From Mycobacterium sp. (GTDB taxonomy: Bacteria; Actinomycetota; Actinomycetes; Mycobacteriales; Mycobacteriaceae), in assembly GCA_016197405.1 (NCBI GenBank), contig JACPVR010000027.1, positions 1-39,125 of the forward strand: 39,125 nucleotides of DNA, in the 5' to 3' direction. This document shows, piece after piece, positions 32,601-39,125 of this stretch. The position numbers and the translations under genes were made by a program. Within the stretch, counting starts at the first letter, position 1. Every line of letters begins with the position of its first letter. The notes below the pieces were generated by a model. The model was not told where the DNA came from. It made no database searches and saw only the letters and a program-made list of their open reading frames with translations.

Positions 32601-33228
32601 CCGCCCGGCCGAGGGCGAATTCGGCCACCGGCAGCGGTACCCACCGCGGCAGCGTCCACTGCCGCCGGGCGGTATCGAGGGTGAAACCGGCGGCGCGCAG
32701 CGTGCTCTCGGTATCGCGATGGGTGTGGCAGTTGCCGAAAAGCTTCGGCCACAGGGTCGCGTCGGCGGCACGTTGTAGGCCACCGCGCCAACCCCGGGAG
32801 GCGACATGCTCCATGTAGCGCAGTTCGCCACCCGCTTTCAACTGCGAAAAGAGCTGGAGGGCAACTTCATCCGGGCTGTCGACGGTGCACAACACCAACG
32901 AGCAGACCACCGCGTCGAACGCACCGTCCTCGGCGCCTGCCAGCGCCTCGACAGTCTGTCCGGTCACGGTGATCGGCACCGGCGCCGCGGCGGCGGCCAC
33001 GCGCGCATGGGCGAGCAGCTGGGCTTCGGGCTCGACGGCCACCACCTGCGTGACGGTCGACGGGTAGTGCGCGAAGTTCGTCCCGGTGCCCGCGCCGACC
33101 TCCAAGACCCGACCCGTCAGACCGGACAGGTTCTCCTGTCGCAGCCGCGTCAAGGCCTCGGTCTCATGCGACGACATCACCGTCCACACCCGGGCGAAAA
33201 GGGGGTTCGACACCACCTGGCCGGTCAT
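32587..33228 (-). CDS. Class I SAM-dependent methyltransferase (Rv1147-like)
   Basis: A 213-residue methyltransferase. The SAM-binding motif I is VLEVGAGTGTNFAHYP (about 41-56). The acidic motif II is VVAVEPEAQLL, and post I/motif III are FDAVVCSLVLCTVDSP. The C-terminal part, MEHVASRGWRGGLQRAADATLWPKLFGNC given here as MEHVASRG and LWPKLFGNC, resembles METTL7-like and membrane-associated lipid methyltransferases. Substrate is unknown. Its ATG overlaps the mmpL stop (ATGA), so it is co-translated with the transporter and might modify the exported lipid. Order matches Rv1147. Confidence 0.88.
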   Translation of the reverse strand: MTGQVVSNPLFARVWTVMSSHETEALTRLRQENLSGLTGRVLEVGAGTGTNFAHYPSTVTQVVAVEPEAQLLAHARVAAAAAPVPITVTGQTVEALAGAEDGAFDAVVCSLVLCTVDSPDEVALQLFSQLKAGGELRYMEHVASRGWRGGLQRAADATLWPKLFGNCHTHRDTESTLRAAGFTLDTARRQWTLPRWVPLPVAEFALGRAVKPR

Positions 33229-35510
33229 CGGACGCTATCCGCCGACGCCGCCGCGGCCTCGGTGTTGCCCGGCATCTCCGGACCCGATTCACTGATACCG
33301 ATGCGTTCGTGCAGGCGCACCAACGGCTTTGGCGCCCACCAGTTCCACTTGCCCAGCACATGCATGAACGACGGCACCAGCACCATGCGCACCAGGGTGG
33401 CGTCGACGAGCACGGCCAGTGTCAGGCCGACTCCGAACATCCGCATGAAGGACACCTTGCTGGCGATCAGCGCGGCGAACGATATGGACATCACCAGTGC
33501 CGCGGCGGTGATGACCCGGCCGGTGCGGGCCAGGCCGAGCGCGACGGCGGTGTCGTTGTCGGCCGAACCGCTCTGGCCGCCGGCCAGCCAGAATTCGCGG
33601 ATCCGGGAGACCAGGAACACCTCGTAGTCCATCGAGAGCCCGAAGGCGATGCAGAACAGCAGCACCGGCATGTTGGCCACCAAGGTGCCGGTCGGCTCGG
33701 TCCCGAACGCCCCGAGGTGGCCGTCCTGGAATATCCAGACCAGCGCGCCGAATGCCGCCGTCAGCGAAAGAACATTGAGGACAAGGGCTTTGAGTGGGAG
33801 TACCACGCTTCCACTGAGCAGGAAGAGCAGGACGAAGGTGATGGCCCCGATCACCCCCAGCACTGTGGGCAGCCGCGAGGTGATGGCCTGCACACTGTCC
33901 CGGTTGATCTGGGCGATACCGGTGAATTCGACAGCGCGGTCGCCCGGGCCGGGCACCGCGTGCAGACCGTCGAGCTGGTTCTCCGATGCGTCGGAGAACA
34001 GTGCCGCGTCGCTGCCGACAGTGAGGAACGCCTTGCCGTCGGTGACACCGGTGGCCCCCGCCGGCGGGCCGACCTTCCTCCCGCCGACGAAAGTGCCGGA
34101 CGGGCTCGTCACCGAGGACACATCGGAGACTTTGGACAATTCGGTGGCGTAGCGATCGAAATCCGCTGGTGTCAGTCCGTTCGCGTCGGGCACCACCACC
34201 GTCACGGCGGTCTCGGAGTTGTCGGCGAAGTCGGTCCGCAACAGTTCGCCGACCTGATGCGCGGTCGCCGTGCCGGGCAGCACCCTGTCGTCGGGGAAAC
34301 CCCATTTGACGCCCAGGAAGGGCGCTCCGAGCATCACCAGCAACGCCACCGCGGCCAGCGCGATGGGGATGGCGCGCTTCATGACGAATTTCGTTGAGCG
34401 ATACCAGAACAACTGCTCCACCGGCTTGGGTGCCGGGTCCGGCCTGCGCAGCACCCGCCGGAACAGCCGTCGCACATCCAACGCATCGAGGCGGGGACCG
34501 AGCAGCGCGATAGCGGCGGGAGTCACGATGATCGCGGCCAGCGCACCGAAAGCGACGGTCGCGATCCCGGCATAGGCAAACGATTTCAGGAAGTACATCG
34601 GGAACAGCACCATGGCAGCCATCGACAGGGCGACCGTGGTGGCCGAGAACAGCACAGTGCGGCCCGCGGTCGCCATGGTGCGTACCAGAGCAACATCGGG
34701 CGCGGCGCCGTCGGCGAGCTCGTCGCGGTAGCGGCTGATGATCAGCAATGTGTAGTCGATGGCCAGTGCCAACCCCATGGCGGTCGACAGGTTGAGCGCG
34801 AATATCGACACGTCGGTGGCGAAGGTGATGAGCCGCAGCACCGACATCGACCCCACGATCGCCAGCGCACCGACGGCCATCGGCAGCGCCGCCGCGAGCA
34901 ACCCGCCGAAAACCCAGACCAGAACCAGGAAGCTCAGCGGTATCGCGATGGATTCCATCAGCAGCAGATCACGCTCGGTCTGATGGTTGATCTGCGAATA
35001 GACCATCGCCGAACCGCCGGGCAGCACCTCGACACCGTCATGGGCGGGCACCACGTCGGCGGCGACGGTGTCGGCCAGCGCCTGGGCATGCTTCTGCGCG
35101 TTGTTCTCGCCACCGGTTATGCCGGCGACGACCACGCCGGTTGCGCCGTCGCGGCTGATCAGTCCGGCGGCAGCGGCTGGGGGTGAGGTCCACGGTGATT
35201 GGACGCCGGCGACGTTCGGGTCGTCTTTGATGTGGTTGACGATGTCGAGACCGGCGGCGCGGGCGGCCGGGCCGGTCGCGCCGCCCGGGGCCACGACGGT
35301 GAACACCAGTTGCATATCGCCCTGGCCGAAAGTGCCGGTCAGGGTCTGGCTGGCACGGGCCGACTGTGATGTCGGATCCTGGAACCCCCCGGCCGACAGA
35401 CTCTTGGCAACCGGGACACCGAAGACCGCGGCGCCGATCAGCACCAACACGGCGACCGCAAGAATGCGCCGAGGCGCGGCAATGGCGAGCAGTGCGATCC
35501 GCTGCAACAC
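33225..35510 (-). CDS. mmpL13: MMPL/RND-family lipid transporter (MmpL13-like, intact)
   Basis: A 761-residue inner-membrane transporter with the two-repeat RND layout: a helix, a periplasmic loop (about 40-180), a five-helix block, then again from about residue 365. GLALAIDYTLLIISRYRDEL and FGLSMDYEVFLVSRIREF carry the two conserved Asp-Tyr pairs in helices 4 and 10. It lacks the long C-terminal cytoplasmic tail of MmpL3, and is the short MmpL type. By order it is the counterpart of mmpL13, which I recall as split into two ORFs (Rv1145/Rv1146) in M. tuberculosis; here it is one reading frame. GTG 35508-35510 is the start because GGAAGGA lies 6 nt upstream. A palindromic operator overlaps the promoter. 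Confidence 0.92.
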   Translation of the reverse strand: MLQRIALLAIAAPRRILAVAVLVLIGAAVFGVPVAKSLSAGGFQDPTSQSARASQTLTGTFGQGDMQLVFTVVAPGGATGPAARAAGLDIVNHIKDDPNVAGVQSPWTSPPAAAAGLISRDGATGVVVAGITGGENNAQKHAQALADTVAADVVPAHDGVEVLPGGSAMVYSQINHQTERDLLLMESIAIPLSFLVLVWVFGGLLAAALPMAVGALAIVGSMSVLRLITFATDVSIFALNLSTAMGLALAIDYTLLIISRYRDELADGAAPDVALVRTMATAGRTVLFSATTVALSMAAMVLFPMYFLKSFAYAGIATVAFGALAAIIVTPAAIALLGPRLDALDVRRLFRRVLRRPDPAPKPVEQLFWYRSTKFVMKRAIPIALAAVALLVMLGAPFLGVKWGFPDDRVLPGTATAHQVGELLRTDFADNSETAVTVVVPDANGLTPADFDRYATELSKVSDVSSVTSPSGTFVGGRKVGPPAGATGVTDGKAFLTVGSDAALFSDASENQLDGLHAVPGPGDRAVEFTGIAQINRDSVQAITSRLPTVLGVIGAITFVLLFLLSGSVVLPLKALVLNVLSLTAAFGALVWIFQDGHLGAFGTEPTGTLVANMPVLLFCIAFGLSMDYEVFLVSRIREFWLAGGQSGSADNDTAVALGLARTGRVITAAALVMSISFAALIASKVSFMRMFGVGLTLAVLVDATLVRMVLVPSFMHVLGKWNWWAPKPLVRLHERIGISESGPEMPGNTEAAAASADSVR

Positions 35511-35530
35511 GTCGCGTCCTTCCACTCGGA

Positions 35531-35558
35531 GCTGTCAGTACCTGACAGCGCTAACTTA
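35531..35558 (-). promoter_or_regulatory. mmpL13 promoter with palindromic operator
   Basis: GCTGTCAGTACCTGACAGC (35531-35549) is a perfect palindrome, 8-bp arms around TAC, lying between the mmpL start and a TAAGTT -10 box (35553-35558, minus strand). The predicted transcription start falls inside the palindrome. This is the classic position for a TetR-type repressor. No TetR gene is in the window, so the regulator is probably encoded elsewhere. Confidence 0.65.
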
Positions 35559-35675
35559 TAGACGTCGACGGCTGTGCGGGGACCCGGCGCTGCCGTGAAC
35601 ACGATGTGACCCGCCGAGTAGTTCAGCTTCACCGGATCTTCACAGGTAAGCCTTACACCCCGCGGGTGCCGCCCA

Positions 35676-35681
35676 TAGGGT
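35676..35681 (+). promoter_or_regulatory. Putative -10 box of the DoxX gene
   Basis: TAGGGT with an 8-nt gap to the ATG at 35690; the mRNA would be leaderless or have an extremely short leader. Confidence 0.5.
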
Positions 35682-35689
35682 TACCTCTC

Positions 35690-36226
35690 ATGGGGATGGA
35701 CTATGACAGCCGATCGACCGTCGGCTCGGGCCTGGATTTCGGCCTGCTCGTGCTGCGCATCGCCGTCGGCGCCGCGACGCTGCAGGCAGGACTGATCAAG
35801 GCGTTCGACTTCGACGCCACCGTGGGCTTCATGGAAAGCAGCGGATGGGCCGCCCCGACGGTCTCAGCGGTCATGGTCACCATCGCCGAGACGGCGGGCG
35901 GTATCGGACTGCTGGTGGGCCTGCTGACGCCGTTGGCGGCATTCGCGGTGACCGCCGCCCTTCTGGACGCGTGGGCTGTCAACGTGTCCGGTGGTGCGTT
36001 CTGGTCCGAGCCGTTCAATGTGCCGTTCCTGCTGGCGTTCGGTGCCATCGCGCTGATGTTCACCGGGGCGGGCAGATACTCGTTGGACGAGCGGTTCTGG
36101 GGTCGGGCCGGTTGGCCACGCCTGGTGTCGGCCGTGCTGCTGGTGCTCGCGATCGTCGCCGCGGTGGTCACCTGGGTGGTGCTCAACGGCACCAATCCGC
36201 TTCATCTCACCGCCCCGTCGGGTTGA
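35690..36226 (+). CDS. DoxX-family membrane protein
   Basis: A 178-residue protein with four to five membrane helices. DFGLLVLRIAVGAATLQAGLIKAFDF (read as FGLLVLRIAVG then AGLIKAF) is the DoxX signature. A second-half motif, GLLTPLAAFAVTAALLDAW, and the loop GGAFWSEPFNVPFLLAFGAIAL also fit. M. tuberculosis DoxX partners with a superoxide dismutase and a thiol carrier in oxidative defence; whether this paralogue does so is unknown. ATG 35690 is used, though ATG 35696 is possible; the longer reading from 35606 is not supported by a promoter. Confidence 0.85.
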   Translation: MGMDYDSRSTVGSGLDFGLLVLRIAVGAATLQAGLIKAFDFDATVGFMESSGWAAPTVSAVMVTIAETAGGIGLLVGLLTPLAAFAVTAALLDAWAVNVSGGAFWSEPFNVPFLLAFGAIALMFTGAGRYSLDERFWGRAGWPRLVSAVLLVLAIVAAVVTWVVLNGTNPLHLTAPSG

Positions 36227-36329
36227 GTCGCCGCCAAATTTGCATGAACGTCAATCCCCGCGGGTGTCTGGCCGCTACCCCTGCCGGAGGCCGGGCAAAC
36301 CTCCTGGCCAGCGGCATTTCTCCGGGGCA

Positions 36330-36355
36330 ACTCGTCAGTAACTCTACTGACGAGT
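36330..36355. promoter_or_regulatory. Perfect 11-bp inverted repeat, likely repressor operator
   Basis: ACTCGTCAGTA (36330-36340) and TACTGACGAGT (36345-36355) flank a 4-nt spacer. Spacing and sequence look like a TetR-family operator; the GTCAGTA core is shared with the mmpL13 operator. It lies about 54 bp before the -10 box of the 41-codon ORF and after the DoxX stop, so a terminator role for DoxX is an alternative. Confidence 0.55.
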
Positions 36356-36408
36356 AAATTGCCACCATTTTCCGAATCGTGACTCAATGATTTCTTAATA
36401 GTGACCCA

Positions 36409-36414
36409 TACGCT
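36409..36414 (+). promoter_or_regulatory. Putative -10 box of the 41-codon ORF
   Basis: TACGCT with a 7-nt gap to the ATG at 36422; the same hexamer precedes lpqW. Confidence 0.55.
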
Positions 36415-36421
36415 CAGTCTC

Positions 36422-36547
36422 ATGTGGATCGACGACACCAACGCAGATGTCATCAAGGTCGACTTCGACGCGCTCTACCACGGCGACTTGCTCGTCGAGG
36501 GAGACACTTCGGAGCAACTCGAAGACTGGCATCCCATCGCAAGCTAG
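36422..36547 (+). CDS. Leaderless small acidic protein (41 aa)
   Basis: ATG 36422 lies 7 nt after a TACGCT box. The 41-residue product begins MWIDDTNADVIKVDFDALYH and ends LEDWHPIAS. It is strongly acidic and soluble. Coding bias supports translation: 33 of 41 third positions are G/C in a surrounding region that is unusually AT-rich for this genome. I recognise no family. A perfect palindrome lies upstream, hinting at repression by a TetR-type protein. It may be an unannotated regulated small protein. It converges on the SDR gene with about 140 bp between. Confidence 0.6.
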   Translation: MWIDDTNADVIKVDFDALYHGDLLVEGDTSEQLEDWHPIAS

Positions 36548-36688
36548 CGCCTCAGTCGCCGGTCGATCGCAGTAGTTTGCGATTGGCCTGCGACCTGGGT
36601 CGGCGGTATTCAGTCCAGACGTAGGAGCGCGGTTTGCGCCTGTCCTGTCGGATGAAGATCCGCTGAAACCCGTCGTGTCCATACCTGG

Positions 36689-37618
36689 TCATGCACATCT
36701 GACCCCGGTGAGCCGCTCCGACAATGCCCAGATTTCGGCGGCATCGGTCTCGCTACGCAGCGGAGGCCACAGATTCTGTTCGCCCGGTGGTCCGCCGACA
36801 GAACCGAGACCGCTGGGTCCGCAAAACTGCGCATTCTCCGACGTCGCGGCCATCAGAGCCGGCAGCGCAGCGCTGTCCACCGTCCCGACGACCAGTCGGT
36901 GTTTCGACATCCACCGGATCGCCCGAACCTGCAGTGTGTCCACCGATCGTGCGACCTCGGGCCGCGCGGCCAGCAGACTCGTCGGCGCGACACCCGGATG
37001 GGCAAGGTTGCTGTTTATGCCCCAGTCGCCGGCGATGCTGCGTCTGTGCAGTTCCAGGGCGAACAGTCCCATCGCGATCTTGGATTGCCGGTAAGCGCGC
37101 ATCCCGTCGTACTGGTGTTCCCAGTTCGGGTCGGACCAATTGATCGCCCCACTGCGGGCGGCGATGCTGATCTGTGATGTCACCCGCGCGCGCCCCTCCC
37201 GAAGCAGCGGTAGCAGGTGTGCGGTGAGTGCGAAGTGTCCGAGATGATTTGTGCCGAACTGTAATTCGAACCCGTCGACAGTCGCCTGCCGGGCCGGCGG
37301 TGTCATCACCCCGGCATTGTTGACCAGGAGGTGGATAGGCGCACCTTCTGCTCGCAGCTGGTCGCCCAACGCGGCAACCGATGCCAGGCTGGACAATTCG
37401 AGTTCCGCGAGACGTATTGTCGCGCGCGGGAATTCGGCACTGATGACCGCGGCGGCCGCACGACCCTTCGCAGGATTGCGCACCGGCATGACGACTTCGG
37501 CGCCGGCTCCGGCCAGCGCGGTGGCGATCTTGAGGCCGACGCCGTCGCTCGCGCCGGTGACGACGGCGCGTCTGCCGGACAGGTCAGGCATGGTGATATC
37601 GAACTGGCCTCGCGGCAT
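36689..37618 (-). CDS. Short-chain dehydrogenase/reductase
   Basis: A 309-residue NAD(P)-dependent oxidoreductase of the SDR family, similar to the retinol dehydrogenase/WWOX-like oxidoreductases common in actinobacteria. The cofactor motif TGASDGVG is at 21-28, NNAG at 100-103, and the catalytic Tyr176-x3-Lys180 in YRQSK. The residue after Asn124 (FGTNHLGHFAL) is also typical. Substrate is unknown. ATG 37616-37618 is chosen because GGGAG lies about 7 nt upstream; the longer reading from 37957 overlaps the divergent regulator. That regulator (129 bp away) probably controls this gene. Confidence 0.9.
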   Translation of the reverse strand: MPRGQFDITMPDLSGRRAVVTGASDGVGLKIATALAGAGAEVVMPVRNPAKGRAAAAVISAEFPRATIRLAELELSSLASVAALGDQLRAEGAPIHLLVNNAGVMTPPARQATVDGFELQFGTNHLGHFALTAHLLPLLREGRARVTSQISIAARSGAINWSDPNWEHQYDGMRAYRQSKIAMGLFALELHRRSIAGDWGINSNLAHPGVAPTSLLAARPEVARSVDTLQVRAIRWMSKHRLVVGTVDSAALPALMAATSENAQFCGPSGLGSVGGPPGEQNLWPPLRSETDAAEIWALSERLTGVRCA

Positions 37619-37746
37619 GTGTGACTCCCGTGTTGTCGGATGCTCGGCGCCGGTAGGTGCCGTCACCAGGCTCGCCCGCCGGCGACGAGGTATCCAGGGA
37701 CTGGTGATCCGTGGCTTGATGCCATGCGGCGAGAGAAGATGGCGAA

Positions 37747-38577
37747 GTGATCGATCGAGCGGGCCTGGCGGAGTTTCTCCGAAACCGCCGCGACGCGCTG
37801 CGCCCCGAGGATGTCGGACTTCCGGTGGGGCAGCGGCGCCGCACCACCGGCCTGCGCCGTGAAGAGGTCGCCGCCTTGAGTCATATGTCCACCGACTACT
37901 ACTCCCGACTCGAGCAGCAGCGTGGGCCGCAGCCCTCCGAGCAGATGATCGCCGCAATCGCGCAGGGACTGCACCTTTCCCGCGCCGAGCGGGACCATCT
38001 GTTCCGGCTGGCCGGGTGGCAGCCGCCGGTGCCGGGTTCGGGCACCGATCACGTCAGCCCGGGAATGCTTCGCATCTTCGACCGGCTCGCCGATACCCCG
38101 GCCGAGATCGTCACCGAACTGGGCGAGACGTTGCGACAGACCCCACTCGGCATCGCACTTGTCGGCGATCTCTCCCGTTACACCGGGGACGCGCGCAGTA
38201 TCGGGTATCGCTGGTTCACCGATCCCGATGCGCGCCGGTTGCATCCGGCTGCCGATCACGAATTCTATTCGCGGATGTACGTTTCGGGCCTGCGTGCGGT
38301 GCTGGCCCAGCGCGGGCCGCGATCGCGCGCGGCGCGTTTGGCCGAGTCACTGCTGGGGCGCAGCGTGGAATTCGCCGAGTTGTGGAAGGAACACCAGGTC
38401 GGCATCAAGCCCCGGTCGACCAAGCGGTATCAGCATCCCGAGGTCGGACTGTTGGAGCTCGAATGCCAAATTCTGCTCGATCCCGAGTCGTCGCATGCAC
38501 TGCTGGTGTACACCGCGGTGCCGGGCAGCGAAAGCCAGGAGAAGTTGCAGTTGCTGTCGGTGGTCAGTGCCCCATGA
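37747..38577 (+). CDS. XRE-type regulator with MmyB-like ligand-binding domain
   Basis: A 276-residue transcription factor. The N-terminal HTH (residues about 8-85) reads LAEFLRNRRDALRPEDVGLP, then RRTTGLRREEVAALSHMSTDYYSRLEQQRG. This matches the standard actinobacterial helix-turn-helix/MmyB type. The C-terminal domain (about 100-270) resembles the PAS-like MmyB ligand pocket (RYTGDARSIGYRWFTDP, then LLELECQ). Fatty-acid binding has been seen in one MmyB structure, so a lipid or hydrophobic ligand is possible. GTG 37747 is the start. Divergence from the SDR gene suggests a regulator/target pair. Confidence 0.92.
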   Translation: MIDRAGLAEFLRNRRDALRPEDVGLPVGQRRRTTGLRREEVAALSHMSTDYYSRLEQQRGPQPSEQMIAAIAQGLHLSRAERDHLFRLAGWQPPVPGSGTDHVSPGMLRIFDRLADTPAEIVTELGETLRQTPLGIALVGDLSRYTGDARSIGYRWFTDPDARRLHPAADHEFYSRMYVSGLRAVLAQRGPRSRAARLAESLLGRSVEFAELWKEHQVGIKPRSTKRYQHPEVGLLELECQILLDPESSHALLVYTAVPGSESQEKLQLLSVVSAP

Positions 38578-38616
38578 CCGTCGTCGAGAACGCCGAAGCG
38601 GCACGGCGCACAGGCA

Positions 38617-38672
38617 AACCGCCCGGCGGACCTCGCTCGTCACTGTGACGAGCGGGCCCAAACCGGGCGGTT
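38617..38672. terminator. Bidirectional terminator hairpin
   Basis: Outer arms AACCGCCCGG (38617-38626) and CCGGGCGGTT (38663-38672) enclose a nearly perfect inner palindrome, CGCTCGTCAC-T-GTGACGAGCG (38634-38654). It lies between the stops of two convergent genes. Confidence 0.75.
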
Positions 38673-38701
38673 CGTTGTCTCTGACGCCGGTCGCGGCTTC
38701 C

Positions 38702-39125
38702 TTAAGCCGAGACCCGCTCCCCGGAGATCATGCCGGCCAGCCGGCCGGAGATGAGTTCTTCGGATTCGGTGACGATGCGTGAGACCAGGTCGGCGACGGT
38801 GGGGATGTCGTTGATCAGGCCCATGGCGGTTCCCACGGTCCAGATACCGGCGTCGATGTCACCGTTGTCGAAGACCTTGCGGCCCCGCACCCCGGCGACC
38901 AGGTCCTTGACGTCCTCGAACTGACCGCCGCCCTTCAAGATCTCCACGACCTCCCGCGAGACGGTGTTGGAGGCCACCCGGGCGGTGTTGTGCAGGCTAC
39001 GGAAGATCAACTCGGTACCACGCTCATCACCGGCAACGATGGCGTCCTTGACATTCTGATGAATGCACGACTCCACGGTGCACATGAACCGGCTACCCAT
39101 GTTGATACCGTCAGCACCCAACGCC
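38702..39125 (-). CDS. Nitronate monooxygenase (2-nitropropane dioxygenase-like), C-terminal part
   Basis: About 141 C-terminal residues are visible and the frame runs off the right edge of the window, so the 5' part is missing. The segment begins ALGADGINMGSRFMCTVESC, the FMN phosphate-binding end of the TIM barrel in nitronate monooxygenases. It continues with the family's helical insertion (IVAGDERGTELIFRSLHNTARV) and ends LISGRLAGMISGERVSA. These FMN enzymes oxidise nitronates or related compounds; mycobacteria have several paralogues. The frame shows no disruption. The TTG at 39119-39121 is an internal Leu codon. Confidence 0.9.
   Translation of the reverse strand, partial: ALGADGINMGSRFMCTVESCIHQNVKDAIVAGDERGTELIFRSLHNTARVASNTVSREVVEILKGGGQFEDVKDLVAGVRGRKVFDNGDIDAGIWTVGTAMGLINDIPTVADLVSRIVTESEELISGRLAGMISGERVSA

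Noticed and set aside
36202..36456. 84-codon minus-strand frame near the DoxX gene
   Set aside because: It crosses the palindrome, the promoter and the 41-aa ORF on the other strand, and has no ribosome site or coding bias to prefer it.

Overview
The window is chromosomal DNA from a high-GC actinobacterium, almost certainly a non-tuberculous Mycobacterium/Mycolicibacterium. The evidence is the gene set (fbiC, mshB, lpqW, typA, mutT2, pimE, two Ala/Pro-rich secreted proteins, an Rv1155-type F420-binding protein, an mmpL13-type transporter), strong G/C bias at third codon positions, frequent GTG starts, and many leaderless genes with a TANNNT box 6-8 nt before the start codon. From memory, the backbone follows the M. 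tuberculosis order Rv1173 down to Rv1145 in reverse, interrupted by species-specific blocks. These homology statements come from recalled sequences; no search was run.

Layout: 1-165 holds the 5' end of an IS30-like transposase cut by the window edge. 221-5909 holds fbiC (F420 precursor synthase), a secreted protein resembling the C-terminal half of PE12, a small membrane-protein gene coupled to a 35-codon ORF, and mshB (mycothiol synthesis). 5971-7206 is a ClC-type chloride channel. 7235-13646 holds lpqW, typA, a 55-residue Cys-rich protein, a zinc-ribbon membrane protein, mutT2, a pterin dehydratase and pimE; LpqW and PimE act in phosphatidylinositol mannoside and lipoarabinomannan synthesis. 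13755-16033 holds two tandem Ala/Pro-rich secreted proteins and an HhH-GPD protein.

16131-25294 is an accessory transport block: a DUF732 secreted protein, a LytS-type kinase with a LytTR regulator, two successive [small DUF485-like membrane protein + sodium:solute symporter] pairs with 4-bp start/stop overlaps, an MFS transporter and a membrane acyltransferase. The layout suggests regulated uptake of acetate, pyruvate or similar organic acids. 25291-31417 holds a hydrolase, a membrane protein, a 57-aa DUF5302-like protein, the Rv1155-like protein, an O-methyltransferase, and a Baeyer-Villiger-type monooxygenase divergent from a PucR-type regulator. 31482-35510 holds a GntR regulator divergent from a class III-like sirtuin, a methyltransferase and an intact MMPL transporter with a palindromic operator. 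35690-39125 holds a DoxX protein, a palindrome followed by a leaderless 41-aa ORF, a divergent SDR/XRE-regulator pair, a terminator and a truncated nitronate monooxygenase.

I saw no CRISPR array, tRNA, rRNA or prophage. The most notable items are small genes missed by ordinary length cut-offs, the PE-less PE12-like secreted protein at the PE12 locus, the duplicated DUF485/symporter module, the Cys-to-His change at the sirtuin zinc site, compact divergent leaderless promoters, and two related palindromes flanking the DoxX gene.
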